Positions 33,323-42,664 of a stretch of DNA of 56,976 nt are shown piece after piece. Both the position numbers and the translations under genes were made by a program. Within the stretch, counting starts at the first letter, position 1; each line of letters begins with the position of its first letter. The DNA is from a bacterium. Its GTDB lineage: Bacteria > Armatimonadota > Chthonomonadetes > Chthonomonadales > Chthonomonadaceae. The notes under the pieces were generated by a model. That model was not told where the DNA came from, searched no databases, and saw only the letters and a list, made by a program, of their open reading frames with translations. Where the stretch lies: assembly GCA_900299305.1 (NCBI GenBank), contig OMJJ01000278.1, positions 1 to 56,976 on the forward strand, in the 5' to 3' direction.

Positions 33323-34075
33323 TTAAGCCCTCTGCCCTGTTTGTGCCAACCAGTCGAGATAACGGGGTAGAGAGTAGCGCATCCCACTTGCGATGTTCGT
33401 TTCTGCAAGAAGGCTCCATGCGGTCTCCCATGTCACCATCAGCAGACCAGAGACCTCGTTATCGGGAAAGCAGAGGCGGGAAAGCCCCTGCGCCGTAAGG
33501 GTTGCCGCATAGATTTGCCGTACTTCGGTGTTTAGGAAGGGCGGGGTACGCTCTATCGCCATGTCCAAACTGACATAGGGTAGCCCTACCGGAAGCAACT
33601 CCTCTTCTACCAGAAGAGTCTCCGAGTCCTCACGGCAAAGCCCTATCTCCTCCTCCATCTCCTTCCATGCCCCTTCCAAAAAGGTCATGTCAGAGCCATC
33701 GGGGTTTTGGGGGATGTGTCCTGCTACCGCCATATCGGGCGCGTTTTGCCAGTCCTGAACCGTAGGAGAGCGGCGTTGGAGGAGGATAAGTCCCCGCTCT
33801 GTTTTTAGCGCGATTTCGGTGGCTCTGTGCCGTAGCCCAAAGACATGAAAAACCCACCGAGGTCCCACTACTCCCGTTGTACTTCCATCAGGACGAACCA
33901 GCGCGAAGTTTTCGCTACGCTCTTTTGCGTTGGGACAAATACGCGGTTCCCACTCCGCTACAAGGCTGTCCAGTTCTTCTTGAGTAAGGTTGTCGCCTTG
34001 TTTGAGGGCGTGATAGCGTTGACCAATTTTAGGACGGTCATCGGGGTCGAAATGAAAACTCATGCTACTCTTCAT
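33323..34075 (-). CDS. Nudix hydrolase
   Basis: A 250-residue protein with a Nudix box: Gly at GHIPQNPDGSDMTFLEG followed by AWKEMEEEIGL, where the usual Arg before the Glu cluster is Lys. The sequence ILLQRRSPTVQDWQNAPDMAVAGH resembles the YfcD/isopentenyl isomerase-like branch. Upstream residues 1-85 are an extra domain with no clear match. It hydrolyses an X-linked diphosphate, but the substrate is not evident. The start at 34075 overlaps the beta-lactamase-fold gene by 11 bases, so it belongs to that operon. An internal ATG at 34063 is also possible. Confidence 0.82.
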   Translation of the reverse strand: MKSSMSFHFDPDDRPKIGQRYHALKQGDNLTQEELDSLVAEWEPRICPNAKERSENFALVRPDGSTTGVVGPRWVFHVFGLRHRATEIALKTERGLILLQRRSPTVQDWQNAPDMAVAGHIPQNPDGSDMTFLEGAWKEMEEEIGLCREDSETLLVEEELLPVGLPYVSLDMAIERTPPFLNTEVRQIYAATLTAQGLSRLCFPDNEVSGLLMVTWETAWSLLAETNIASGMRYSLPRYLDWLAQTGQRA

Positions 34076-35483
34076 TCTGGAAACGGATACCCTCTATTTT
34101 ACCTTCGGAGTTTAGAGCATAGATAGTGCTTATCGTCAGATGGGCGTACTTCACAAGATAACGTAACACCGTCGTCTCTTTCTCCTGCCGCTTTTCCACT
34201 AGCACAAACGACTGCATTGCACCAACCTCCGCAAACGCCTGTTTTAATGCCTGAATACGCGGAATAAGGATTTGGGCGGCAGTAGGTGTAAAGAGGTCGG
34301 CGTTTGCTCTGCCTTGCGCGGCTTCTAGCATTATGCCTTTTAGGAGTTCGGTGCGTTTGGGGTTATCATCTGCAATCGGTTTGTGAGGGGTTGGCAAAAC
34401 CTTGAGAGCAGGTTCGTAGAGAGCGGAAACCTCCAAGGCTATCTTTTCGGCGTGTCCCTCATCTGTGTTGGTAAGCACGATAACCGTCAATCTGTCTTCG
34501 GGGTAGCGGCTAATATAGGTGTTAAAGCCGTCTATCCCCCCGCCATGTACTACCATTCGATGCTTGTTCACCTTACTAACTATCCAACCGAAACCGTAGT
34601 CCTGTTTTTCGCCGCTTTTAAGGATTGTGGGTGTCCACATCTGTTGTAGGGTCTCCGCTTTTAGCAGTTTGGTGGTGTAGAGGGCGGCATCCCACTTAGC
34701 CATATCCAGCACCGTAGAGAGGAGTGCGCCAGCAGAGAAGGGCTGAGTTGGGCTGACAAACTCGGCATTCACCCACGCTTTGCCGCTCCAACTATAGCCG
34801 ATAACCCGCTCTGGTACAAGGTCGTAGCGGTTATTGAGGCGGGTGTGTGCCATGCCTAGAGGTTTGAAGATGCGTTGGGTGAGGAACTGGTCGTACTTCT
34901 GCCCCGTCACCTGCTCAATAAGCATACCAAGTAGGTAGTAGCCCGTGTTGTTGTAGTGCCACTGGGTACCGGGTTCAAAGTCGGGGGGTAGATTTCGCAC
35001 GAGGTCGATAATCTGGTTGGGGGTATAGTCGCGGCGTTGGTTGCCGTTATCGAAGAAGCCCGGTAGGTCGGTATAGCTTTTAATACCGGAAGTATGGTTT
35101 AGGAGGTTACGAACCGTTACTTTTCCCCACGCTTCGGGTAGGTCGGTGAGGTAGGTGCGTATCGGCTCTTCTAGCCGGATTTTGCCCTCTTCCACCAGCA
35201 TCATCACGGCGGTAGCAGTAAACTGTTTTGTAACGGAGGCGAGTTGGAAGACCGATTCGGGGGAGGCACGGCGCATGGATTCGAGGTTTGCAAACCCATA
35301 GCCTTTGGTAAAGGTCACTTTTCCATCACGCACTACTGCCAGAGAGACACCGGGTATGTGCTGTTTTGCCATTATCGCCCGAACTGTGTTGTCTACCTTT
35401 TAAGAGGGAAGGGAGGTGCTTTTTTGAGGGGCGTTTCCCACTCCCAAAAGGCTCATCGTTAGCAAAACTGCCGTTATGTTCAT
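34065..35483 (-). pseudogene. Serine hydrolase of the class C beta-lactamase fold, interrupted by an in-frame TAA
   Basis: The frame from ATG 35481-35483 (AAGGAG upstream) begins with a signal peptide, MNITAVLLTMSLLGVGNA. A TAA stop occurs at 35400-35402 after 27 residues, and the same frame then continues to 34065. The body has the SxxK nucleophile (ASVTKQFTATAVM), the YxN motif (HYNNTGYYLLG) and HGGGIDGF as third motif. As it stands, only an internal ATG at 35372 could give the catalytic part, without its signal peptide. Related proteins are D-aminopeptidases, esterases or penicillin-binding-like. A sequencing error or suppression cannot be excluded. Confidence 0.8.
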
Positions 35484-35502
35484 ACTCGTGTTTTCTCCTT
35501 TT

Positions 35503-36738
35503 TTAGTGCATGGCAACCCTTTCCTGTGCCGCTTTATCGTAACGGACATAGTAAGAGTTGCTCTTTTTAAGGCGCTCTATGGTTCCACCGCGTTTAGAGG
35601 TTGGGAAGATGTCGGCAACCCACCTTCCATTGCAGGATACAAACCAGTTTCCGCAACGGTTGAGGTAGGTCTGTGAGCGGTGTATATTGTCGTCTACAAG
35701 GCACGTTATGCCCTCACGCACTCCGTTTCTCACATCACCCTGAAACGCAATAAACGTGGGCGAGATGGCTTTTCCTATCTGCTCTAAGTAGGGGGCTTTG
35801 CTTCCGCCCGTGCTGAGAACGACCAAAGAGGAGAGGTCTATGGTGACAAACGTACCCAACTCTGTGTCGTACTCTTGCGCGATGGCGTGTCCTTCGTTGC
35901 TACCTGCGTTTCTGCCGCCGATTTTGCGTACCACGCCGCCTTCTACGCGCCTACCAAAGACATAAGCTTCGGAGAGGGGGTTACAACTTCTACCTACTGC
36001 GTTTATCGTCTCGAATATCTGGTTGATGTCGGTGCTATTTACATACGGGTCGTACTTGGCGTAGGTTGCAAAAAAACGGGCAAAACGCTCAATACCGGAG
36101 CGAGTAGGCTCTTCCGGTGTCCACCAGAGATGATTGAGGGCAAGAAACTCTTTCAGGCGTGCTGAATCGACACGGTTTCCTTTAGATTCTACCTTCTGAT
36201 AGTGGGCTTTTAGGTTTTCGCTGAGGCGGATAGCAGGTTCGGAAGGCTCTCGCTCGTTGCCTTCTGTCGGCTTGCGAATAATGCGGGTAAGGTCGAGTTC
36301 AACGCGGAGGGTTACACCTTCGTAGGTAGGAGTGAAGCGGATTGCTACTTGGTCTCCGCCCCGTAGCATCTCGGTATCCAAACACCAAAAAAGGTTATCT
36401 TGTCGGGTGGGAGTCTCTTTGTAGGGGATAACCATACCATTGAGCTTGATGGTGATACTGTGTACTACTTGGTCGAGGTAACTGCGGTTCTCTTCAGACT
36501 TTGCATTGATATAACCAAGTGGGCAGTCAAACTTAACCGTAATGGGTTTACCCACAATAGATTCGCCGTTCTCTGCACGGACATCAGATTCGAGAACCTC
36601 TACGATGTGGTACTGCTCACGGGTATCAATATGATAGGTAGCATTGCGGGGCGACGACTCACCCTCCCTACCATAGCCATAAGACAGGGCAGGAAGCATG
36701 ATGAGCAACCACAGGAGTAGGAGCGACTTCAAACGCAT
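35503..36738 (-). CDS. Exported transglutaminase-like protein
   Basis: A 411-residue protein; the ATG at 36738 follows GAGG and starts a signal peptide (RLKSLLLLWLLIMLPALSYG). The C-terminal half has a plausible Cys-His-Asp triad: Cys in NAVGRSCNPLSEAYVFG, His in GSNEGHAIAQEYD and Asp in FVTIDLSSL. This matches transglutaminase-core peptidases that act on cell envelope substrates. The N-terminal half (about 30-170) is beta-rich. It is the first gene of a run with the beta-lactamase-fold gene (19 bases downstream) and the Nudix gene. The transglutaminase call is moderate; the triad spacing should be compared with known structures. Confidence 0.6.
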   Translation of the reverse strand: MRLKSLLLLWLLIMLPALSYGYGREGESSPRNATYHIDTREQYHIVEVLESDVRAENGESIVGKPITVKFDCPLGYINAKSEENRSYLDQVVHSITIKLNGMVIPYKETPTRQDNLFWCLDTEMLRGGDQVAIRFTPTYEGVTLRVELDLTRIIRKPTEGNEREPSEPAIRLSENLKAHYQKVESKGNRVDSARLKEFLALNHLWWTPEEPTRSGIERFARFFATYAKYDPYVNSTDINQIFETINAVGRSCNPLSEAYVFGRRVEGGVVRKIGGRNAGSNEGHAIAQEYDTELGTFVTIDLSSLVVLSTGGSKAPYLEQIGKAISPTFIAFQGDVRNGVREGITCLVDDNIHRSQTYLNRCGNWFVSCNGRWVADIFPTSKRGGTIERLKKSNSYYVRYDKAAQERVAMH

Positions 36739-36830
36739 TAAAGAGACCTCAACGAGTGCCATACGCCAAAAAGTAGGGGTTTTATGATACCAAATTTCCC
36801 ATCCCTATCATTATGGCAGATGTAGCAGCG

Positions 36831-36855
36831 TTGATAATGAAAATTTCACCATCAA
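36831..36855. promoter_or_regulatory. 25-base near-perfect palindrome ahead of the transglutaminase-like gene
   Basis: TTGAT at 36831-36835 pairs with ATCAA at 36851-36855, and TGAA/TTCA with the central AAATT pair inside it; ten of twelve base pairs match. It lies 93 bases upstream of the ATG at 36738 and 25 bases after the phosphoesterase stop. No T run follows on the minus strand, so an operator is more likely than a terminator. The regulator is unknown. Confidence 0.45.
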
Positions 36856-36879
36856 AATTACCAGTTTTATCTCAAATTG

Positions 36880-38001
36880 CTATCGCACAGGCAAAATAAT
36901 TTCCGCCTCTGGGGTCGCTGGGACAACCTGCTCTGAACTCATCTCTGTGTAGTTTTTAGGCTCTGGGCGCAGATAGGGTACTACCCCCAAACTTCCATCA
37001 GAGTAGACCTTGAAGTACCCGAACCCAAAAGTACGCCCCCGTGTTGGGTTCCACTCCTTTTCGAGTTTGCTACCCCCATTTCCAAATATCGTCTGCTTCA
37101 CCCCTGAAGTGCCTATCTCGGTTATGTCGAAAGCGTGAACATGGGCGCACACATACACCCTTACTTTGGGGTGAGATTTGAATACCTCAATGGTGGGATT
37201 GGTACATTCGGGGTCGATAGGTGCTTCCCCTTTTGCGTTTGCAGGAGCGACTAGGTTGCGGTGTCCCATAACAACAACGCACTTGATTTTGTGGTTCTTC
37301 TCTGCGGCATCGAGGTCTTGTTTGAGCCATTGGGTGGGAATCATCGCGATTTTGGTCTCGCCGGTTTTGGGGTCTTTGGTGGTAACACGGGTATCGGTGT
37401 TTAGCACCACAAAATGCACTGCCCCCCGATTAAAGGAGAAAGTAAGTGCCTTTTGGTCGGATACAAGGTTGTCTTTGGGTGAGTTGTGTGGGGTAGGGTA
37501 CTCTCTTTTGAAGGGCAAGTAGCCCGTTGGGAGCAGTAAATCTGTCCACACCGCGTCCATTTTGGGGTTGGGTAGGCGTTGTTCCCCGATTTTACGGTTC
37601 ACCTCGTGGTTCCCAGCAAACACGACATACTGCGTTTTTGGCGCACGGGGTAGCGTTTTTACAAGGTCGAACCACCCCGTCATCTGTGAACGTAGGTTCT
37701 CTCCATTGTCATCGGCATACCCTATCACGAGGTCGCCGCCAAAGAAAACGGTGTTGGGGGCTAGGTGTGCTATGTCGGTAAGGTTTTGGCGTAGTTGTGG
37801 GATGTTGGCGGAACTAGGGTTCTCTTTACGGGTTGCTTCCCAGTCTTTCTGGTCGATACGGTTGCACCCAAAAAACGCAAACGTTTGAGTGACCTTCTTC
37901 GCTTTTTGTGAGGGAGAAGCAAACACCGAAAGCGAGGACACTATCAAAACACTGCCCAACACGGCAGAGGCTACCGCTCTTTTGAGTGCATATCGTAACA
38001 T
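36880..38001 (-). CDS. Exported calcineurin-like metallophosphoesterase
   Basis: A 373-residue protein with a signal peptide (ASAVLGSVLIVSSLSVFA) and the metallophosphoesterase motifs: FAFFGCNRID, VFFGGDLVIG, VVFAGNHEVN, VVVMGHRNLV and VCAHVHAFDI. The first motif lacks the usual D-x-H (it reads FFGCNRID), so metal coordination may be altered. It should act outside the cytoplasm on a phosphoester of unknown nature. AAGGAG precedes the ATG. It begins 94 bases after the prepilin gene, separated by a strong hairpin. Confidence 0.82.
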   Translation of the reverse strand: MLRYALKRAVASAVLGSVLIVSSLSVFASPSQKAKKVTQTFAFFGCNRIDQKDWEATRKENPSSANIPQLRQNLTDIAHLAPNTVFFGGDLVIGYADDNGENLRSQMTGWFDLVKTLPRAPKTQYVVFAGNHEVNRKIGEQRLPNPKMDAVWTDLLLPTGYLPFKREYPTPHNSPKDNLVSDQKALTFSFNRGAVHFVVLNTDTRVTTKDPKTGETKIAMIPTQWLKQDLDAAEKNHKIKCVVVMGHRNLVAPANAKGEAPIDPECTNPTIEVFKSHPKVRVYVCAHVHAFDITEIGTSGVKQTIFGNGGSKLEKEWNPTRGRTFGFGYFKVYSDGSLGVVPYLRPEPKNYTEMSSEQVVPATPEAEIILPVR

Positions 38002-38027
38002 AAAAGAGGTACTCCTTAAAGTAAGAG

Positions 38028-38060
38028 GGCTAGAGGCGTTTTTGACTATCGCCTCTAGCC
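38028..38060. terminator. Strong hairpin after the prepilin gene
   Basis: GGCTAGAGGCG (38028-38038) pairs perfectly with CGCCTCTAGCC (38050-38060). On the plus strand TTTT follows; on the minus strand the hairpin is not followed by a clean T run. It lies 35 bases after the prepilin stop and just upstream of the phosphoesterase start. Confidence 0.6.
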
Positions 38061-38094
38061 TTTTAGTAAGTATACTCGAAATCTAGGTGTCCCG

Positions 38095-38928
38095 TTAGTT
38101 ACAAGGTGCGCCCAGTGGAGAGTTCTGGAACGGAGTGGGATACCATCTATCGCCCCAGAGGTAGTTTAGGGGGTCGAGGGTCTGCTCGAAGCGTTGCCAT
38201 TTGGCATGACCATCGAAGAAGTTGTAGTTTGCGCCCAGAGTATGCCTGTCCCATTGAACGCGGATAACTTCAGGAGTCTTGTCATTCGCCTTCAAGAGAC
38301 CTGCCTCTGCCTCTTCGCGGGTTGTGAAGCGGTAGGTGTCTCCTGGGCAAATCTGCCCACTACCTTTACCCGTTCCATGAGCATTGCTGGTCGCTACAAA
38401 GCCGCTTACGCCCTTCCACTTTCCAATAACGGCTCCGCTTTTCAGGGTGTTACGTCGCTCTGCTAATACGATAAGGTTCGCGGGTTTATCGAAAGCCGCT
38501 TCGCTTGCAGGAAGCCAGTCGTGGGCAGGGATCGCATTGTAGTTATTGATGTAGGAGAAGAGGGGGGCTTGCCCGTCGCAACTCACACCAGGAACACCTC
38601 CAGCGGCGCAGGGAATGTTTGGCGTAACAGGGTTGGTGTCGGAGGGGCAGACAAAAATCTGAAGATTCTTGATGTAGGGTTGTACCACGTAAGACCAGTG
38701 AACTTTGTACGTGGGAATTTCGTAGGTGGTCTGCATCAGTGTACCATCGTAGTCCTGGCTGTACATATTCAGCGCGAGACCCAACTGCTTTGCGTTGGAG
38801 AGGCACGAACTACTGCGGGCTTTTTCGCGGGCTTGCGCGAACACGGGGAACAGAATCGCGGCAAGTATTGCGATAATAGCAATAACTACAAGCAACTCTA
38901 TGAGCGTAAAGGCGGAACGTCTTTTCAT
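38095..38928 (-). CDS. Type II/IV pilin-like protein with prepilin signal (DUF1559-type)
   Basis: A 277-residue protein with a class III prepilin peptide: basic KRRSA, then [18 protein letters not shown] as the cleavage and membrane segment. Next is the [36 protein letters not shown] segment, given here only to name the family, which is typical of Armatimonadota. The C-terminal [18 protein letters not shown] is the DUF1559-like signature. It would be processed by a prepilin peptidase and assembled or exposed at the surface. AAGGAG precedes the ATG. Such genes are often present in many copies in one genome; a second starts at 56879. Confidence 0.9.
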   Translation of the reverse strand: MKRRSAFTLIELLVVIAIIAILAAILFPVFAQAREKARSSSCLSNAKQLGLALNMYSQDYDGTLMQTTYEIPTYKVHWSYVVQPYIKNLQIFVCPSDTNPVTPNIPCAAGGVPGVSCDGQAPLFSYINNYNAIPAHDWLPASEAAFDKPANLIVLAERRNTLKSGAVIGKWKGVSGFVATSNAHGTGKGSGQICPGDTYRFTTREEAEAGLLKANDKTPEVIRVQWDRHTLGANYNFFDGHAKWQRFEQTLDPLNYLWGDRWYPTPFQNSPLGAPCN

Positions 38929-39030
38929 TGCGTTAGCAACTCCTTAAAGAGAACTGATTTCGCAAAGAGTCTACCTAGTGGAAGTTTAACGTAGGGTTAT
39001 CGTGCCGTTAAGTTTGGGTTAAATTGCCGT

Positions 39031-39900
39031 CTACTCGTTCAGGCGTTCCCCATACAGATACCGCGCCCGTACCTTTTTGTAAAACGCGCCTTTTTGGAAT
39101 GTCAGGAGGTGTGTAACGTACTCCGAACTTTGAATACGTACCACATCGCGGCTAAGGAGGGGAACCGAGTCGATACCGTCTACCGCAAAAAACATATCAT
39201 GCCCTTCCGACTCCACCTCAATCTCAATACGCTCCTCTTTGGGTAGGAGGATAGGGCGGGCATTTAGTGTGTGAGGGCAGATAGGAACCATGAGCAGAGC
39301 CTCTACCGTCGGCATAACAAGGGGTCCTCCAGCGGAGAGTGCGTAAGCCGTAGAACCTGTTGGGGTCGCTATCACGATTCCATCCGAAGGAAAGCGTGCA
39401 AACGGCGCACCGCCCAAACTGGTGGCGAGTGCCATGAGGTGCGACATACCGCTTTTTACCATCACTTCGTTTAGCCCAAACCGATGACAGATAACCTCTC
39501 CATCACGCACTATCTCCGCCTGAATCATAAGGCGTTCCTCTAGCATCGCTTCACCGTTCAGTACCTTTTCGAGTGCTTGGGTGATGTGGGAGGGGTCTAT
39601 CTCCGCAATAAACCCAAATCTGCCCATGTGTACCCCTAGTATTGGGGTGTTGTAAGGAGCCGCCATACGCGCCGCCGTTAGAATGGTTCCATCGCCTCCC
39701 AGGGTCACAAGAAAATCCACACAGTTCGCTACCTGCCCCGCACAGTCGAAAACAGGCAGGTTTAAGCGTTCTGCGGAGGGCTTATCAAACAAAACTTCGA
39801 TGCCCCATGCCTCTAGCCATGTCTGTACTTCGACGGCTAACGTCACTGCCTCCATCCGCGAAGGATGCACGACAATACCTACCCGTTGGACGGTTTTCAC
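39031..39900 (-). CDS. nadK: NAD kinase
   Basis: A 289-residue ATP-NAD kinase that makes NADP. The GGDGT motif is in FLVTLGGDGTILTAARMA, followed by LGVHMGRFGFIAEID and the second signature TPTGSTAYALSAGGPLV. The conserved NE is in RFGLNEVMVKSG. It starts at GTG 39898-39900. The gene lies 21 bases after the ZIP transporter gene on the same strand and probably shares a transcript with it and with surE. The length fits the bacterial family. Confidence 0.95.
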   Translation of the reverse strand: MKTVQRVGIVVHPSRMEAVTLAVEVQTWLEAWGIEVLFDKPSAERLNLPVFDCAGQVANCVDFLVTLGGDGTILTAARMAAPYNTPILGVHMGRFGFIAEIDPSHITQALEKVLNGEAMLEERLMIQAEIVRDGEVICHRFGLNEVMVKSGMSHLMALATSLGGAPFARFPSDGIVIATPTGSTAYALSAGGPLVMPTVEALLMVPICPHTLNARPILLPKEERIEIEVESEGHDMFFAVDGIDSVPLLSRDVVRIQSSEYVTHLLTFQKGAFYKKVRARYLYGERLNE

Positions 39901-39921
39901 GCTTCTCTGCCTTTCATTGGC

Positions 39922-40671
39922 TTATTTTAGCCCCGTTGTTATCGCCAGCATCAGGAGTAAGCCCAGTAGAACACCCCATGCACTCTGAACAGAAGAGCAC
40001 CTTTCAAGGCTATCTGGTAACAGGTCGGATATAACAATAAATATCATTGCGCCACCCGCAAACCCCAATCCTATCGGTAGCAACGGCTGCATCGTGGATA
40101 CCAGTAGGAAAGAGGGACCTGCCAAAAGCGGTTGGGGCAGACTGGTTAAAATAGAGTAGAAGAAGCAGGCAAGAACAGAGACCCCTTTTGTGCGTAAGGG
40201 AAGAGAGACCGCTATCCCCTCCGGAATGTTGTGTATCGCAATAGCAAGGGCAAGAAGCAAGCCAAAACGGAACTCCCCCGTAGCGTAACCTACTCCTACC
40301 GCCACCCCTTCGGGCATACTATGCACAAACATAACCCCAATAAGCAGAACGGCTTTCCGCGAATCCTCTACACTGAGTTTGCCGATAGAGTACTCTTTAC
40401 GCTCTAGCCAGCGCGAAGTAAACGAATAGAACGTAGCCCCTGATAACATTCCTACAATGACCTGCCAAACCGTGCCTCTATCCAAAGCCTTTTCTGCAAG
40501 GCTAAAAACAGAGGCAGAGATCATCATGCCCCCCGCAATAGCCGACATAAAACCGTGCCACCGCTCCGATAGCCTCTTCAAGAAGATAAACGGCAACGCC
40601 CCCAGCCCTGTTGCCACCGCTGTTAAAAAGCCTATCCAACTTACATACCAAAACATTCCAGAAAGAGACAT
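39922..40671 (-). CDS. ZIP-family metal transporter
   Basis: A 249-residue membrane protein with about eight predicted helices. The paired metal-binding helices of ZIP transporters are clear: HSMPEGVAVGVGYATG and HNIPEGIAVSLPL. A short cytoplasmic loop separates the first three helices from the rest. It should bring divalent metal such as zinc or iron into the cytoplasm. It lies between surE and nadK, all on the minus strand. SurE and metallohydrolases need divalent metal, but a functional link is not shown. Confidence 0.9.
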   Translation of the reverse strand: MSLSGMFWYVSWIGFLTAVATGLGALPFIFLKRLSERWHGFMSAIAGGMMISASVFSLAEKALDRGTVWQVIVGMLSGATFYSFTSRWLERKEYSIGKLSVEDSRKAVLLIGVMFVHSMPEGVAVGVGYATGEFRFGLLLALAIAIHNIPEGIAVSLPLRTKGVSVLACFFYSILTSLPQPLLAGPSFLLVSTMQPLLPIGLGFAGGAMIFIVISDLLPDSLERCSSVQSAWGVLLGLLLMLAITTGLK

Positions 40672-40710
40672 TTCGCCTCGCTTTCGCTCCCTAGATGGGG
40701 CAGTATTCTC

Positions 40711-41478
40711 TTAGAGGTTCCAGTCCCTCAGTTGTTCCATAAGATTATAGGCGGTGAGGTCGAGCTGAATGGGAGTGACTGAAATCCGACGGTTTAGCAC
40801 CGCATGAACGTCGGAACCCGCATCGGGGTCGTACTCCCGTAGGTTGCCATACTGCCAGTAGTAGGGGCGACCTGCGGGGTCTTGGCGTGTTGCTACTCTA
40901 TCTACATACTCGCGCCGTCCCTGGTGGGTTATCGCTACCCCCAAGATTTCGTTTTCGGGTATAGCGGGTACATTGATATTTAGAAATGTGTGCGGGGGAA
41001 GTGGGTCGGCGAGAAGTTTTTGTGCCATAGAGAGAGTAAACTGCGCCGCCGTACCAAAATCGGGTTTATACCCTTCTACATGGCGGTCTAGAGCAAGTGA
41101 AACAGCGAGTGCTGGTAGGTTGAGAATAGCAGCTTCAAATGCCGCCGAAACGGTGCCGCTATAGGTAACATCCCACCCTAGATTAGAACCCAAGTTAATG
41201 CCAGACACCACCAAATCACACTCCCCCTCCCAAACGACATCTAGCCCCAATATCACGCAGTCGGTGGGCGTTCCGCTAGTAGCAAACCCCTCCGAGCCAT
41301 CTGCCAAGCGTGTAGGGGTGATACGTAACGGTTTATGGAGGGTCATTCCATGACCAGAGGCACTGCGCTGTCTTTCGGGGGCAACCACTCTCACCTCTCC
41401 CAAACCCTCTAGTACCGTTTTTAGTGCGAGGATTCCGGGAGCATGAATTCCGTCGTCGTTGGTTAGTAGTATCCGCAT
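40711..41478 (-). CDS. surE: 5'/3'-nucleotidase SurE
   Basis: A 255-residue phosphatase of nucleoside monophosphates. The N-terminal metal site LLTNDDGIHAPGI and the middle VVSGINLGSNLGWDVTYSGTVSAAFEA are hallmark motifs, and VVAPERQRSASGHGMT follows the first. It acts in the cytoplasm, linked in other bacteria to survival in stationary phase. AGGAGA precedes the ATG at 41478. It is the first gene of the surE-ZIP-nadK run and diverges from the oxidoreductase gene at 41613. Confidence 0.95.
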   Translation of the reverse strand: MRILLTNDDGIHAPGILALKTVLEGLGEVRVVAPERQRSASGHGMTLHKPLRITPTRLADGSEGFATSGTPTDCVILGLDVVWEGECDLVVSGINLGSNLGWDVTYSGTVSAAFEAAILNLPALAVSLALDRHVEGYKPDFGTAAQFTLSMAQKLLADPLPPHTFLNINVPAIPENEILGVAITHQGRREYVDRVATRQDPAGRPYYWQYGNLREYDPDAGSDVHAVLNRRISVTPIQLDLTAYNLMEQLRDWNL

Positions 41479-41612
41479 AGTTCTCCTATTTCACTTATCC
41501 CTTTTGCTCTCATACTCCCTACACCAAGGAAGGAATGGCACGGGGCGGTGTCGAATCTGTTGGGTATAACCGCATTTTCTATTTTGACACAAACGAGAGG
41601 GTTTAGAGACAG

Positions 41613-42608
41613 ATGGCGACCCGTAAAGTAAAGATAGGCATTATGTCCTTCGCGCATATGCACGCAGGGAGTTATGCCCACAGCATGATAACCCGCAACG
41701 ATACGGAACTGGTTGGGATTGCTGACCACGACCCAGAGCGCACCAAACAGATGGCAAAAGCCTTTGGAACACGTGCTTTCGAGAGTTATGAGGCACTGCT
41801 CTCCGAACCGGGGCTGGAGGCGGTAGTAATATGCTCGGAAAACGTGCGCCACCGCGCCCTATGCGAGATGGCGGCGCAAGCCGGAAAGCATATTCTTTGC
41901 GAAAAACCCCTTGCCACCACCATGGAGGACGGCGAGGCGATGATTGCGGCCTGTGAGAAGGCAGGGGTACAACTTATGACCGCCTTTCCGTGCCGCTACT
42001 CACCCATTATGCAACGCCTAAAAGCCACCCTAGAGAGTGGTAGCGCCGGGGAGATACTCGCCATTCGCGGCACGAACCGAGGGCGCAATCCGGGAGGCTG
42101 GTTCGTCAATAAAGCCGAATCGGGGGGCGGTGCGACGATGGATCACACGGTACACGTTACCGACCTCATGCGCTGGATGCTAGATGACGAGGTAAAAGAG
42201 GTCTATGCCGAAGTGAGTAACCACATTGGTCATCACGATTTCGACGATGTGGGCTTCCTGAGTTTGGGGTTTGTAAAAGGTGTTTTTGGTACGCTAGATG
42301 CCTCTTGGTCACGCCCGAAATCGTTTCCTACATGGGGCGATGTGACGCTAGAGGTGATAACCGAACGCGGTACGCTCTCGATGGATATGTTCGCCCAGAA
42401 CCTCGTCCTCTACTCCGATAAGACCAACAGCGTGAGCTGGCATAACTGGGGCGGCAATATGGACGACGGTTTAGTAGCCGCGTTTGCAAAGGCGGTACGA
42501 GAAGAAACACCTGTTCCCATTACCGGAGTGGATGGCTTACGGGCGGCAGAGGTGGCTTTTGCGGCGTACCGCTCTGCGGAGTTACACGCTCCGGTTACGT
42601 TACGCTAA
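41613..42608 (+). CDS. Gfo/Idh/MocA-family oxidoreductase
   Basis: A 331-residue NAD(P)-dependent dehydrogenase. The N-terminal Rossmann domain includes ELVGIADHDPERTKQMAKAFG and the family EKP motif in GKHILCEKPLATTMEDGEA. The C-terminal alpha/beta domain has SGGGATMDHTVHVTDLMRWML, whose His and Asp are usual catalytic residues. These enzymes act on sugars, inositols or amino sugars, and the substrate is not evident. No sugar transporter is near. TTGACA occurs upstream (41583-41588) without a clear -10. Confidence 0.85.
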   Translation: MATRKVKIGIMSFAHMHAGSYAHSMITRNDTELVGIADHDPERTKQMAKAFGTRAFESYEALLSEPGLEAVVICSENVRHRALCEMAAQAGKHILCEKPLATTMEDGEAMIAACEKAGVQLMTAFPCRYSPIMQRLKATLESGSAGEILAIRGTNRGRNPGGWFVNKAESGGGATMDHTVHVTDLMRWMLDDEVKEVYAEVSNHIGHHDFDDVGFLSLGFVKGVFGTLDASWSRPKSFPTWGDVTLEVITERGTLSMDMFAQNLVLYSDKTNSVSWHNWGGNMDDGLVAAFAKAVREETPVPITGVDGLRAAEVAFAAYRSAELHAPVTLR

Positions 42609-42664
42609 CGCAAAATAGGGTGTTACGAATTCGTTACAAAAGAAAGGGAAGGAGAGTAGGTTTT

